Positions 44,581 to 54,831 of a DNA stretch of 64,000 nucleotides are shown in pieces (positions within the stretch are counted from its first letter, which is position 1; each line of letters opens with the position of its first letter). The position numbers and the translations under genes were made by a program. The DNA is from Planctomyces sp. SH-PL14 (lineage in GTDB: Bacteria > Planctomycetota > Planctomycetia > Planctomycetales > Planctomycetaceae), in NCBI RefSeq assembly GCF_001610835.1, contig NZ_CP011270.1, positions 310,001 through 374,000 on the forward strand, written 5' to 3'. The notes under the pieces were generated by a model. It was not told where the DNA came from. It was given only the letters and a program-made list of their open reading frames with translations, and searched no databases.

Positions 44581-46005
44581 TCAGGCCTGCGGCTCCGTCA
44601 TCGAGAACGGATCGAGAGCCGCCTCCAAGACATCCTCCGGAAGAATCTTCTGCTCCGTGCAGAGCTCGCGGATCGTTTTCCCCGACTTGAACGCCTCCTT
44701 CGCAAGAGCCGATGCCTTCTCGTAACCGATGTGCGGGTTGAGACTCGTCACCATCGACAGGCTCTTCTCCACACTCGCCACGCAGGCTTCCTCGTTCGCC
44801 TCCATCTCCTCTGCACAGAATTCGACGAACGCATTCGTCGCCCCCGTCAGCAGCATGATGCTCTCAAGCGTCGTCTGCCCCATGACCGGCATCATGATGT
44901 TGAGCTGGAAGTTTCCGCCCGCCGCGCCGCTGAGGGTCAGACACCCGTCGTTCCCGATGACACGGGCACAGACCTGCATCATGCTCTCGCACATGACCGG
45001 GTTCACCTTGCCAGGCATGATCGAGCTGCCGGGCTGACGGTCCGGCAGCTTGATCTCGTAGAAGCCGCATCGCGGCCCCGAGCCGAGCCAGCGGATGTTG
45101 TTCGAGACGTTGAAGAGCGTCGTCGCGATCGCCTTAAGCTCGCCATGACACTCGACGAGACCGTCCCGCTGGGCGTTCCCTTCAAAGTGGTTCACCGCTT
45201 CGACAAACGGGATTCCGGTTTCACCAGCGACCGACTCCGCGACGCGGTGGCCGAACTCCGGATGCGTGTTGATTCCCGAGCCGACCGCGGTCCCGCCGAC
45301 CGGAAGTTCCAGGACCGACGTCAGCGCCCGCTCGGCCCGCTCGATCGAGAGCGTGAGCTGCCGCGCGAAGCCGCCGAACTCCTGGCCGAGCCGGAGCGGC
45401 GTAGCGTCCGCGAGGTGGGTCCGGCCGATCTTGATGATCTTGTCCCATTCCTTCGCCTTCCGGGAAAGCACGTCCTCGAACCGCTTCAACGCGGGAATCA
45501 GCGTCTTCCGGATGCTGACGGCGACGGCAACGTGGATCGCGGTCGGGAAGGTGTCGTTCGTGCTCTGCCCCATGTTGACATGGTCGTTGGGGTGAACCGG
45601 CTTATCTTTGGAGAAGCGGTCGCCGCCGAGGATCTCGATCGCCCGGTTGGCGATCACTTCGTTGGCGTTCATGTTGCTCGACGTTCCCGATCCGGTCTGG
45701 AAGACGTCGATCGGGAACTCGCCGTCGAACTTGCCGGCGGCCACTTCCTTGGCGGCGGCCAGCATGGCGTCGATCTGTTTGGCATTCAGGCGGACCTTGC
45801 CCGTGTCCTGCAGCTTCATGAGGTCGCGGTTGGCGACGCCGCAGGCGTACTTGACGATCCCCATGGCGTGGATCAGATCCTTGTGCAGCGGCCAGCCGGA
45901 GACCGGAAAGTTTTCGACGGCCCGCTGCGTCTGGGCGCCGTAGTAGGCCTGGGCGGGGACTTGGACATCCCCCATGGAGTCCTTTTCGATCCGGAATTCA
46001 GACAT
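44581..46005 (-). CDS. fumC: Fumarate hydratase, class II
   Basis: Interconverts fumarate and malate in the TCA cycle without an iron-sulfur cluster. Motifs of the superfamily: TGSGTSSNMNANEVIANRAI, THLADATPLRLGQEFGGFAR, the signature GSSIMPGKVNPVMCE and DGLVECHGELKAIATTLF. About 474 residues from ATG 46005 is close to the usual length; the eight codons before are not family-like. Confidence 0.93.
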   Translation of the reverse strand: MSEFRIEKDSMGDVQVPAQAYYGAQTQRAVENFPVSGWPLHKDLIHAMGIVKYACGVANRDLMKLQDTGKVRLNAKQIDAMLAAAKEVAAGKFDGEFPIDVFQTGSGTSSNMNANEVIANRAIEILGGDRFSKDKPVHPNDHVNMGQSTNDTFPTAIHVAVAVSIRKTLIPALKRFEDVLSRKAKEWDKIIKIGRTHLADATPLRLGQEFGGFARQLTLSIERAERALTSVLELPVGGTAVGSGINTHPEFGHRVAESVAGETGIPFVEAVNHFEGNAQRDGLVECHGELKAIATTLFNVSNNIRWLGSGPRCGFYEIKLPDRQPGSSIMPGKVNPVMCESMMQVCARVIGNDGCLTLSGAAGGNFQLNIMMPVMGQTTLESIMLLTGATNAFVEFCAEEMEANEEACVASVEKSLSMVTSLNPHIGYEKASALAKEAFKSGKTIRELCTEQKILPEDVLEAALDPFSMTEPQA

Positions 46006-46285
46006 GGGCACACTGCACTTCAAGGCCAACGGCGAGGTCGGCCGGCCACGGGATAATCGACAGGTCCGGCGCGGGGGCTGGACGACGCCGGATTTTAGCG
46101 GGGGCGATTTGAAGTCGCAGCTTCAGGCCGTTGGGCTGGAGGCGGAAGGCTTAAGGCTGAAGACGGAAGGGAGAAGGTGGTTGTCGACTTCTCCTTCACC
46201 TCTCCCCTTCCACTGAGGATGAATTTCCCGACAGGGTTCGGTCGAATGCGTCGCGAGTTGGAAACGGATACCGAGGGGCATTGGC

Positions 46286-47413
46286 TTGGCGATCGAAGAA
46301 CTACGGATCGATGGCTACCGCTCGCTGCGGCGGCTTCGGATTCCGCTGCAGCCCATCACCGTCGTCACAGGCCCGAACGGCTCTGGAAAATCGAATCTGT
46401 ATCGGGCTCTCGTCCTGATCGCCCAGTCCGCTCAGGGCCGGTTTGCCCGTGCGCTGGCTGAAGAAGGGGGTCTCTCCTCTGCGATGTGGGCGGGACAACG
46501 CTTCACGCGAGAAAAGACCCGGGTCGTGCTCGGGCTGACAACCGACGAATTCTCCTTCGAGATGGCCTGCGGCTATCCGCAGGGGGGAAAGACGCTGCAT
46601 GACCCCGGTCGATTCGCCCTGGATCCGGAGATCAAACTCGAGCAGGTCTGGGGCGGACGGCAGCGACGGCCGTCCGCGCTGTTGTGCGAGCGCAGGAACA
46701 GCATGATTCGCATCCGTGGCGGCGACTACGAATGGAACGACTACCCGTTCACAGTCACGCCGACGGAGTCGGTCCTCTCGCAGCTTCGCGAGCCATACAG
46801 GTACCCGGAACTCTGGCGTCTGCGAGAGTCTGTGCTCCGGTGGCGGTTCTATCACCAGTTCCGGACCGATTCCCGATCGCCGCTGCGGCAGTGGCAGGTC
46901 GCGACGTACTCCCCGATTCTCGATGACGACGGTGAGAACCTCGCCTCCGCGCTGGCCACGATCCAGCTGGGCGAGCTCTCCGAGGCCCTGGCCCGTGCCG
47001 TCCATCAGGCGTTCGGCGCGAATCTCGTGATCGCCAGTGAAGACACTTTGAGGAATCCAGCGTCACGGACACTGACGCGAGCGGAGATTCGACTGGAGAC
47101 CCCGTCGCTGGGGCGGGCCTTGACGGCCCGCGAGCTGTCGGATGGAACGCTGCGTTTTCTCTGCCTGGCGGCCGCTCTTCTGAGCGACCGTCCGCCAGAG
47201 CTCCTCGCCCTCAACGAACCTGAGACAAGCCTCCATCCCGACCTGATTCCGGTCCTGGCCGGAATGATCGTGGACGCGTCCCGGTCGAGTCAGGTCTGGG
47301 TGACGACTCACTCCGCGCTCCTGGCTGAGCGGATCGCGGAATTGAGCGGGTGCCAGCCGATCCGTCTGGAAATGGTCGACGGAGAAACGCGAATCATCGA
47401 CGGCGACGCATGA
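46286..47413 (+). CDS. AAA family ATPase, RecF/SMC-like (AAA_21 type)
   Basis: TTG start at 46286. The N-terminus LRIDGYRSLRRLRIPLQPIT leads to Walker A (GPNGSGKSN, about residues 29-37). The C-terminal half has the ABC-like signature LSDGTLRFLCLAAALLSDRP, the Walker B region LLALNEPETSLHPDLIPVL and a switch TTHSALLAERI. Such ATPases usually act in DNA repair or defence, but it stands alone here. Length 375 residues fits the family. Confidence 0.85.
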   Translation: MAIEELRIDGYRSLRRLRIPLQPITVVTGPNGSGKSNLYRALVLIAQSAQGRFARALAEEGGLSSAMWAGQRFTREKTRVVLGLTTDEFSFEMACGYPQGGKTLHDPGRFALDPEIKLEQVWGGRQRRPSALLCERRNSMIRIRGGDYEWNDYPFTVTPTESVLSQLREPYRYPELWRLRESVLRWRFYHQFRTDSRSPLRQWQVATYSPILDDDGENLASALATIQLGELSEALARAVHQAFGANLVIASEDTLRNPASRTLTRAEIRLETPSLGRALTARELSDGTLRFLCLAAALLSDRPPELLALNEPETSLHPDLIPVLAGMIVDASRSSQVWVTTHSALLAERIAELSGCQPIRLEMVDGETRIIDGDA

Positions 47414-47445
47414 GTTCCGTCCGGCGATCCCCTACAATTCGCTCC

Positions 47446-47830
47446 CGGAGTGAGTCGAACGGTCGCTGGAGGCGGGGTAGCCCGCCTCTGGAGGAAAGTC
47501 CGGGCTCCACAGGACACGGTGGTGGGTAACGCCCACCGTTCGCAAGAACAGGGACAGTGCCACAGAAAACAAACCGCCGATGGCCTCACGGCACAGGCAA
47601 GGGTGAAAAGGTGCGGTAAGAGCGCACCGCGATCCTGGCGACAGGGTCGGCACGGTAAACCCCACCGGGAGCAAGACCAAGCAGGACGCAATGCGGGGCG
47701 TTTCGGCGCCACGCATCGGGAGCGGTTCGTTCCCGTAGGACGTCCGGGTAGGTCGCATCGAGGCGTCAGGCAACTGCCGCCCCAGAGAAATGGCCGTTCT
47801 CGACAGAACCCGGCTTACAGACTCACTCCG
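47446..47830 (+). ncRNA. rnpB: RNase P RNA, bacterial type A
   Basis: Catalytic RNA that trims the 5' ends of tRNA precursors. Conserved core sequences are present in order: GAGGAAAGTCCGGGCTCC near the 5' end, GAGGGTGAAAAGGTGCGGTAAGAGCGCACCG-like region in the middle (GGTGCGGTAAGAGCGCACCG), and ACAGAACCCGGCTTA near the 3' end. The outermost CGGAGTGAGTC and GACTCACTCCG pair to close helix P1. It lies just after the AAA ATPase on the same strand. Confidence 0.95.
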
Positions 47831-47953
47831 GATAGTTTTTCGTCATCAGTTTTCAGTCGGCAGTTCAGCAGTCTCGGTTGGGCAAGCGGCGCTTCCAGCA
47901 GCCTCGGACTGAAAACTGATGACTGACAACTTCCTCACTCTCCGGACCTCTCC

Positions 47954-49279
47954 ATGTCGAGTCTCCTGTTGGGCGGTGTGCTGTGGATTCTGGCCGCGGG
48001 TCCGCTTCAGGAAGCCCCTACCACCGACCTTTACTACTCGACGCAGCTCGGGCAGCTCGACCGGGGGGGAAAGTCGACTCCGGTCCATGAGTTCAATATG
48101 CATGTGTTCGTGACCCGGAACGGGACGGACTTCACGACGCGGCATGTCATCGAGGACGCCGGGAACACGCTTCCCTGGATCGGCCGGTTCGGGCAGAGCT
48201 CCCGCGCAGGGACGTTCCCGGCCATCGCGACTGTTCATCGCCATGACGGGCTGCCGTACTCCCTGACCGTCCGCGTGCCGTTCCTCAACGGGGCCCCCAA
48301 GCTCGCCGCGGACACGAAGTGGGAAGAGGGGCAGGTCGATCTCGAAGTGACCGGAACGCGGAAAGTCGGTGATTGGGACTGCTGGGTGGTCGAATCGTCC
48401 GATGGCCTCGGACGGCGGGGAACATTCCTGGTCGATCAGGAGACCGGGATCGTGACCTCCAGCACGCAGCGGATTTTTATGGGGCAGGGAGACCGGTTTG
48501 AGCTCGTCACCCGGCTTGTCTCGACCAACGCGGTGGCGGACGCCTCCGAGGCCCGCGTCGCCGCCATCGGCGAGAGTCTGCGGAAGCTGCAGGCAGAACT
48601 CGGATATGCCGAACGGACCACCGATTTTGAACTGACGGCGGCGCAGCTGGAGTCGGTGGCGGACCAGATTCCGGCGCTGACCGAAGCGGCCGAGGGAACG
48701 GCTTACGAGCGGTTGGTAGCGCTCATCAACCGGGAAGTGAAGGCCCAGCAGCAGCGGACGACCGCGGTCGCGGACCTGACGAAGCGGTTTGTCGGCCAGG
48801 CGGCCCCGCCGATCCGGGTGAAGACGCTCACCGGGACCGATTACGACATCGCCCCGCACAAGGGGAAGGTGATCGTTCTTCACTTCTGGGACTATCGTGA
48901 TTCGCCGTTGACGGAGCCATACGGCCAGATCGGTTACCTGGATTTCCTGGCCTCGCGCCGCGGCGAGCGGGTTAAGGTGATCGGCGTGGCGGTCGATCCC
49001 CGGCTCGGGTCGCCGGATACGGCGGGCCTCGCGGTCCGGTCGATCCGCAAGCTGAAGGAGTTCATGAACGTCGGCTACGACATCACGACCGATTCCGGGG
49101 ACCTCATCAAGAGTTTCGGCGATCCGCGACAGTTCTCCGCACCCCTCCCCTTGTGGGTCGTGATCGGTCCGAACGGGCAGATCGTTCATTACCGGAACGG
49201 GCTCTACAAGGTTGACGTGAACCGCGGTCTGGAGGAGCTGGACCTCGTGGTGGCGGCCGCTCTCAAGTCGGCCAAGTGA
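47954..49279 (+). CDS. Secreted thioredoxin-fold (TlpA/AhpC-like) protein without CXXC
   Basis: Hydrophobic N-terminus (MSSLLLGGVLWILAAGP) suggests export. A beta-rich region of about 180 residues leads to a thioredoxin-like domain from about residue 275: FVGQAAPPIRVKTLTGTDYD, GKVIVLHFWDYRDSPLTEPY, VKVIGVAVDPR and LWVVIGPNGQIVHYRNG. The place where redox proteins have C-x-x-C holds WDYRDSP, so it is probably not a disulfide oxidoreductase. 441 residues. Confidence 0.8.
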   Translation: MSSLLLGGVLWILAAGPLQEAPTTDLYYSTQLGQLDRGGKSTPVHEFNMHVFVTRNGTDFTTRHVIEDAGNTLPWIGRFGQSSRAGTFPAIATVHRHDGLPYSLTVRVPFLNGAPKLAADTKWEEGQVDLEVTGTRKVGDWDCWVVESSDGLGRRGTFLVDQETGIVTSSTQRIFMGQGDRFELVTRLVSTNAVADASEARVAAIGESLRKLQAELGYAERTTDFELTAAQLESVADQIPALTEAAEGTAYERLVALINREVKAQQQRTTAVADLTKRFVGQAAPPIRVKTLTGTDYDIAPHKGKVIVLHFWDYRDSPLTEPYGQIGYLDFLASRRGERVKVIGVAVDPRLGSPDTAGLAVRSIRKLKEFMNVGYDITTDSGDLIKSFGDPRQFSAPLPLWVVIGPNGQIVHYRNGLYKVDVNRGLEELDLVVAAALKSAK

Positions 49280-49365
49280 TTGGCCGCGGATCGCGTTGCC
49301 GGATCGTCGAATGCTGAAGTGATCGCAGGGACGGGGCGGTTTGATCGCCGCCCCCGAAGGACTGA

Positions 49366-50118
49366 ATGATGAAAGACAACCGCCGCCGCGCCGCCCTTGT
49401 CACCGGCTCCGGAACGGGGGTGGGACGGGCCACCGCTCTCCGCTTGGCACGGCTGGGATTTGATGTCGTCGTGAATTACTCACGGAGCGAGGGCGAGGCT
49501 CGCGAGACTGCGGAGCTGGCGCGGCAACATGGAGGCCGGGTGATCGTGGTCCGGGCGAATGTCAGCCGCAGCGAGGAAGTCGATGCGATGCTGAAGCAGG
49601 TGGAGGCGGAGTTCGGGCGGCTCGATGTTCTGGTCAACAACGCCGCCACGACGAAGTTTATTCCGCACAACGATCTCGACACGCTGACCGAGGCGGTGTG
49701 GGATGAGATCCTGGGCGTGAACCTGAAGGGGCCCTACTTCTGCGTCAAGGCGGCTGCGCCGCTGCTGCGGCAGTCGGATGCGCCGGCGGTGGTGAACGTC
49801 TCGTCGGTGGCGGGGATTGGCGGGGAGGGGTCTTCGGTGGCGTATGCGGCGAGCAAGGGGGCGCTCAATACGATGACGAAGTCGCTGGCGCGGGCGCTGG
49901 CTCCGATTCGGGTGAATGCGGTCTGTCCGGGGCCGATTGATTCGCGGTGGCTGCGGGACATCATGACGGAGGAGCAGCTTCATAAGCGGGTGGAGAACTA
50001 TCCGATTCCGCGTCCTGCGCAGCCGGATGATATTGCGGATGCGATTGTGTATCTCGCTACGGGAACGTCGTTGACGACGGGGCAGTGCTTGGTTGTTGAT
50101 GGTGGAAGGACGATGTAG
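49366..50118 (+). CDS. Short-chain dehydrogenase/reductase (FabG-like)
   Basis: NAD(P)-dependent oxidoreductase with the complete SDR set: TGSGTGVGRA (cofactor loop), NNAA, the catalytic Ser in VVNVSSVAGIGG and YAASKGALN (Tyr/Lys). NAVCPGPIDSRW and a GQCLVVDGGRTM end complete it. 250 residues is typical. Without acyl-carrier neighbours its substrate is unknown. ATG 49369 is also possible. Confidence 0.88.
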   Translation: MMKDNRRRAALVTGSGTGVGRATALRLARLGFDVVVNYSRSEGEARETAELARQHGGRVIVVRANVSRSEEVDAMLKQVEAEFGRLDVLVNNAATTKFIPHNDLDTLTEAVWDEILGVNLKGPYFCVKAAAPLLRQSDAPAVVNVSSVAGIGGEGSSVAYAASKGALNTMTKSLARALAPIRVNAVCPGPIDSRWLRDIMTEEQLHKRVENYPIPRPAQPDDIADAIVYLATGTSLTTGQCLVVDGGRTM

Positions 50119-50127
50119 CGCGTACTT

Positions 50128-50460
50128 ACCGGGGTCCAGGGGGTAACCCCTGGTGGGGGATGCAAGGGGGCCACGCCACCTTGCCCGCCGGAGGCCTGGC
50201 CGTCGAGAGATGCCTGAAGGAGTCAGTGTCCAAGCGCGGACACCGTGTCGTATGCCCCTCTCACCAACTCACGGGGACTGCAAAGCGCGCGGTGTAATGT
50301 GAGGGAGTTCTCATAGCTGGTACCACAAAGGGGACGTCCGTTGTGTCCCACGGTTCCTCATGAAAATGCCTCCGGCGGCAAGGGGGCGTGGCCCCCTTGA
50401 CCCCAGGCTCGCCGTGGCACGTTGGGTTTGAGCTATCAAGTCGTGCCGGCAAGAACGCTG
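50128..50460 (+). repeat. 320-bp intergenic repeat, copy 2
   Basis: Begins ACCGGGGTCCAGGGGGTAAC, has TTGCCCGCCGGAGGCC, CCACAAAGGGGACGTCC and ends CGTTGGGTTTGAG then GCCGGCAAGAACG. Nine bases after the SDR stop. Confidence 0.88.
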
Positions 50461-50722
50461 TTATCGCCTGAACTTGCTGTCCGTATTTCCTGAAGGGACC
50501 TCCGCTCCCTGAGTCCGCAGGAAATCCGGTGACATGCACGCAACCAGGAATGAGTCCTCGTTCACATTCTCTTCGCCCTCCGTTCATCTCGAGGACCGAC
50601 GCCCCGACTCACCCCGCTGGCTCGGCCTGGAAGGGCCAGCCCCCCTGCACGCTGCCCGCCCGGATGGATATGATCTCGAAAGGCCCCCAACGCCCGGACA
50701 GACACCTCCATCCCCGCCGCTC

Positions 50723-53700
50723 ATGCCCTCCCGCTACCACGGACTCCTCACCGATCTCCAGAAGGCGATCAGCGCGCGGCACCGCGGCGAAATGGAGGCT
50801 TCCCGGAACTTCCAGCTCGTCGGTGACGAACAGCTCCGCGAGTTCCAGGAGGCAATCCGGCGGACGATCGCCGACCGGGAAGACACCCTGACCACGCTCG
50901 CCGAAACGCACGCCCGCGTCCGCGGCGAAACCGAAGAGGAGTTCGGAGCGCAGCTCCGCGGGATCGAGACCGAACACCGCGGCATCGTCCGAGAAATCGA
51001 GAGCCGCCGGGGGGCCGAACGGAACGACATCGAGCACCGCTACAACGAGAGCACCTGGGTGACGTCGTCGGTCCTCGACGATACCGCCGAGGACAGCCCG
51101 AAACGCCAGTACGAGCGGTTCAAAGGCACCCTCCTTAAGACCCGCGACGAGCAGGCGACCGAGGTCGAGGCCCTCGACGCCCTCTCCAAGGAATTCGCGG
51201 AGTCGCGGCACTGGGCCGGAGCCCTGCCGACGGAGCCGACGACCGTCCTCAAGAACCGCGACGCCGCGGCCGAGCGGTTCCGGGAACTGATGGACGGGGC
51301 AATGGGGCTGTTGGAGTCCGCCCGGCGGATGATCCTGCCACACCTGTTTCTCGGCTTCCGGTCGATCGCAACGTACTTCGCCCTGTCGGGCCTGATCTTC
51401 GTTCCCCTCTTTCTGCTCCTTGATCCGACGGTCCTGCAGGTGACGACGGGGCGGATGTCGCTTCACTGGATCGGGATCTCGGCGGGAATCGGGCTGGGGG
51501 CCGGACTGCTGCTGACGGGGATCGTCTACACGCTCGCGAGCATGCGGTTTCACGACACCATGCAGTCGCTGACGCAGACGCTGGCGGAGGCGGGATGGAC
51601 GCACCGGCGGTGGCTCGGTTTTGCCCAGGAAGAGATGGGGCAGGCCCAGAAGGAGTTCGAGTTCCGCCAGCGGGAGATGCTCAAGCAGCGGGAAGCGGCC
51701 ATCAAGCGGTACCAGCAGGCCCACCAGCAGAAGGTGCTCGAGATCGAGGCGCTGCTGCATGAGGAGCTGACGGCGGCCCGCACCGACTATGCGGCCCGTC
51801 GGCAGGAGATCGAGACAGTCCGCGACGAGCGGCTGAAGGAACTCGACTCGCAGCACCGGGAGGAAGTGTCCCACGCCACGGCGGAGCGGACCGCCCGGCT
51901 GGAGACGCTGGAGGCGGAGCTGGAAGCGTATTCGGCCGATCGCCGCCGCCGGCAGGCCGCGGCGTGGCACCAGATGAAGACGACTTGGGAACAGCAGCTC
52001 CGCGACTTCCAGGAGGCGGTCCAGGCGGCCGACCGCGAGAGCGCCGAGGTCTACGGCGAGTGGCAGGGGACGCTCGATCCCGCCTGGACACCGGCCAAGA
52101 CGACGCCCCCCTTTGTCCGTGTCGGCAACTACGCGATCGATCTTCACAACTGGCAGGAAGCGATCTCGTCCGACATGCGGCTCGCCCCCCGCGCGAGCGA
52201 GTTTTCGCTGCCGGCGACGGTCCGGTTTCCTTCGGAGACCTCGCTGCTCCTCAAAGGGCGGGGAGCGAAGGCCCGGGAATCGGCGGTCAAAGTCATGCAG
52301 ACGGCGATGCTCCGGCTGCTGACGCACCTGCCGCCGGGGAAGCTGCGGTTCACCATCATCGACCCGATCGGACTCGGGGAGAGCTTCGGCGGGTTCATGC
52401 ACCTGGCCGACTACGACGAACTCCTCGTGACGAGCCGGATCTGGACCGAGCCGGGGCACATCGAGGCCCGCCTGGCGGACCTGACGGAGCACATGGAGAA
52501 CGTCCTCCAGAAGTACCTCCGCAACGAGTTCGCCACGATCGAGGAGTACAACGAGCACGCCGGCGAAGTGGCCGAGCCGTACCACATCCTCGTCGTCAGC
52601 GATTTCCCGTCGAAGTTCAGCGACATCGCGGCCCGCCGGCTCATCAGCATCGTCAATAGCGGCCCGCGGTGCGGCGTCTACACGCTGATGAGCGTCGACA
52701 CGAGCAAGGACATTCCGCACAGCTTTTCGCTGGCCGATATCGAGTCCGCCTGTTCAACGTTCGAGTGGAAGGACGAGGCGTTTCATTCGACCTCGTCCGA
52801 ACTCGCCCCGTGGCCGCTGCAGATCGATGAGCCTCCACCGCCGGACGTCTTCACCGGGATCGTGAAGCGGGTCGGAGACGCCTCGAAGGATGCCCGCCGC
52901 GTCGAGGTCTCGTTCCAGCGGATCGCGCCGACTCCCGCCGCCTACTGGACGAGCGACAGCCGCCGCGGGATTGATGTCCCGCTCGGGCGGGCCGGGGCGA
53001 CCAAGCTCCAGCACCTCCGACTCGGACAGGGGACGAGCCAGCACATGCTCGTCGCGGGGAAGACCGGCTCGGGGAAGTCGACGTTCCTGCACGCCCTCAT
53101 CACGAACGTGGCCCTGCACTACAGCGCCGACGAGGTCAACTTCTACCTGATCGACTTCAAGAAGGGGGTCGAGTTCAAGGACTACGCGCAGTTCGAGCTG
53201 CCGCACGCCCGGGTCGTCGCGATCGAGAGCGACCGCGAGTTCGGCGTCAGCGCGCTGCAGCGGCTCGACGAAATCCTCCAGGAACGGGGCGAGCTGTTCC
53301 GTAAGCATGGCGTTCAGGACATCGCCGGCTTCCGCAACGCGAATCCGAACACGCCGCTGCCGCGGATCCTGCTCGTCGTCGACGAGTTCCAGGAGTTCTT
53401 CATCGAGGACGACAAGCTCGGCCAGTCCGCGTCGCTCCTCCTCGACCGCCTCGTCCGGCAGGGGCGGGCCTTCGGGATGCACGTCATTCTCGGCTCGCAG
53501 ACGCTCGGCGGGGCCTACAGTCTCGCCCGCAGCACGCTGGGGCAGGTGGCGGTCCGCGTCGCTCTCCAGTGCAGCGAGTCCGACGCCCACCTGATCCTGA
53601 GTGAAGAAAACACCGCCGCGCGACTGCTCACCCGTCCCGGCGAGGCGATCTATAACGACGCCAACGGGCTTCTCGAAGGGAACCATCCGTTCCAGATCGC

Positions 53701-54745
53701 CTGGCTCTCCGATGAGGAACGCGAGGACTATCTCCTGCGGATCCAGGGGCTGGCGGAGCACAGCGACCGGGAGTGGGATCCGGCGATCGTCTTCGAGGGG
53801 AACATTCCTTCGGACGCGGCCCGGAACGTCGCGATCCGGCGACTTCTGGAGAAGCGTCCGGAGGACCGCGGGCTGACTGCTCCGACGTTGTGGCTCGGGG
53901 ACGCGGTCGAGATCAAGCAACCAACGGCTTACACGTTCCACCGCCAGACCGGCTCACACCTGCTGATCGTGGGTGCGGATGCTGAAGCGGCCCAGGGGCT
54001 GATGGCGACGGGGCTGTTGACGCTGGCGGCTCAGGTCCCGCCCGTCGGTGAGTCGACATCGCCGACGTTTACGGTCTTTGACGGCAGCCCGGCCGATTCG
54101 CCGGATGCGGCGATGTGGAAGCAGGTGGTCGACGCGGCGCCGGGTGCTGTCCGGCGGGTGACTCCTCGCGACAGTGCGGCGGTCCTGGCGGAGCTTCATG
54201 CCGAATGGAAAGACCGCGACGAGCATCGCGATGAGGTTCGGCCGCCGTTGTTCCTGTTCGTGTATCACCTGAGTAAGTTCCGCGATCTGCGGAAGGGGGA
54301 AGACGAGTTTTCGCTGGGCGGGTTCGGGGGGAGCAGCGAGCCGAAGCCGCCGCAGCCTTCGAAGATGTTCTCCGACCTGCTGGCGAACGGGCCGGAGTCG
54401 GGAATTCATGTGGTGATCTGGTGCGACCTGTACAGCAACCTGGAGCGATGGATCAGCCGGAATGCGATGCGGGATCTGGATACCCGGGTGGCGTTCCAGA
54501 TGAACCAGTCGGATTCGAGCAACCTCATCGATTCTCCGCAGGCGGCGAAGCTGGGTGTGCACCGGGCGCTGCTGTATCGCGAGGAGAGCGGCACTTCGGA
54601 GAAGTTCCGGCCGTATGGGGTTCCTGGCGGGGCGTGGCTTCAGTTTGTGAAGGCTCGGCTGGCGGGTGAGCCGGAGGTGGAAGGGGAGGCGGCGGCGGTT
54701 GATCTGCATGAGGCGACCGACCTCGACGAGTTCATGATTTCGTAG
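50723..54745 (+). CDS. FtsK/SpoIIIE-type ATPase with coiled coils and membrane segments
   Basis: ATG 50723 (MPSRYHGLLTDLQKAISARH); the frame is open from 50534 but the leader is Pro-rich and unlike a protein. Coiled coils at about residues 12-190 and 285-440 flank two membrane helices (about 207-274, FLGFRSIATYFALSGLIFVP). The FtsK ATPase core follows: Walker A VAGKTGSGKSTF near residue 777, LIDFKKGVEFKDYA, Walker B ILLVVDEFQEFF near 885. A second, degenerate RecA-like domain (HLLIVGADAEAAQGLM) lacks Walker A. No gamma DNA-orientation domain is recognised. It resembles EssC-like/FtsK-like translocases; substrate DNA or protein is unresolved. Confidence 0.82.
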   Translation: MPSRYHGLLTDLQKAISARHRGEMEASRNFQLVGDEQLREFQEAIRRTIADREDTLTTLAETHARVRGETEEEFGAQLRGIETEHRGIVREIESRRGAERNDIEHRYNESTWVTSSVLDDTAEDSPKRQYERFKGTLLKTRDEQATEVEALDALSKEFAESRHWAGALPTEPTTVLKNRDAAAERFRELMDGAMGLLESARRMILPHLFLGFRSIATYFALSGLIFVPLFLLLDPTVLQVTTGRMSLHWIGISAGIGLGAGLLLTGIVYTLASMRFHDTMQSLTQTLAEAGWTHRRWLGFAQEEMGQAQKEFEFRQREMLKQREAAIKRYQQAHQQKVLEIEALLHEELTAARTDYAARRQEIETVRDERLKELDSQHREEVSHATAERTARLETLEAELEAYSADRRRRQAAAWHQMKTTWEQQLRDFQEAVQAADRESAEVYGEWQGTLDPAWTPAKTTPPFVRVGNYAIDLHNWQEAISSDMRLAPRASEFSLPATVRFPSETSLLLKGRGAKARESAVKVMQTAMLRLLTHLPPGKLRFTIIDPIGLGESFGGFMHLADYDELLVTSRIWTEPGHIEARLADLTEHMENVLQKYLRNEFATIEEYNEHAGEVAEPYHILVVSDFPSKFSDIAARRLISIVNSGPRCGVYTLMSVDTSKDIPHSFSLADIESACSTFEWKDEAFHSTSSELAPWPLQIDEPPPPDVFTGIVKRVGDASKDARRVEVSFQRIAPTPAAYWTSDSRRGIDVPLGRAGATKLQHLRLGQGTSQHMLVAGKTGSGKSTFLHALITNVALHYSADEVNFYLIDFKKGVEFKDYAQFELPHARVVAIESDREFGVSALQRLDEILQERGELFRKHGVQDIAGFRNANPNTPLPRILLVVDEFQEFFIEDDKLGQSASLLLDRLVRQGRAFGMHVILGSQTLGGAYSLARSTLGQVAVRVALQCSESDAHLILSEENTAARLLTRPGEAIYNDANGLLEGNHPFQIAWLSDEEREDYLLRIQGLAEHSDREWDPAIVFEGNIPSDAARNVAIRRLLEKRPEDRGLTAPTLWLGDAVEIKQPTAYTFHRQTGSHLLIVGADAEAAQGLMATGLLTLAAQVPPVGESTSPTFTVFDGSPADSPDAAMWKQVVDAAPGAVRRVTPRDSAAVLAELHAEWKDRDEHRDEVRPPLFLFVYHLSKFRDLRKGEDEFSLGGFGGSSEPKPPQPSKMFSDLLANGPESGIHVVIWCDLYSNLERWISRNAMRDLDTRVAFQMNQSDSSNLIDSPQAAKLGVHRALLYREESGTSEKFRPYGVPGGAWLQFVKARLAGEPEVEGEAAAVDLHEATDLDEFMIS

Positions 54746-54831
54746 CGTCGCGAGGAGCCTGCTTCCGGCGGACTTGGTGGTGGACCGGCTCATCCTCGAG
54801 GAAGTGAGCGGTCAATATCTTGCGCGAGCCA

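Noticed and set aside
44731-46056. Plus-strand 441-codon open frame
   Set aside because: Antisense shadow of fumC.
46286-47413. Treating the AAA ATPase as part of a defence operon
   Set aside because: Neighbours are fumC (opposite strand) and rnpB; no nuclease or OLD/TOPRIM partner is adjacent.
50609-52720. Minus-strand 703-codon open frame
   Set aside because: Antisense shadow of the FtsK-like gene caused by high third-position GC.
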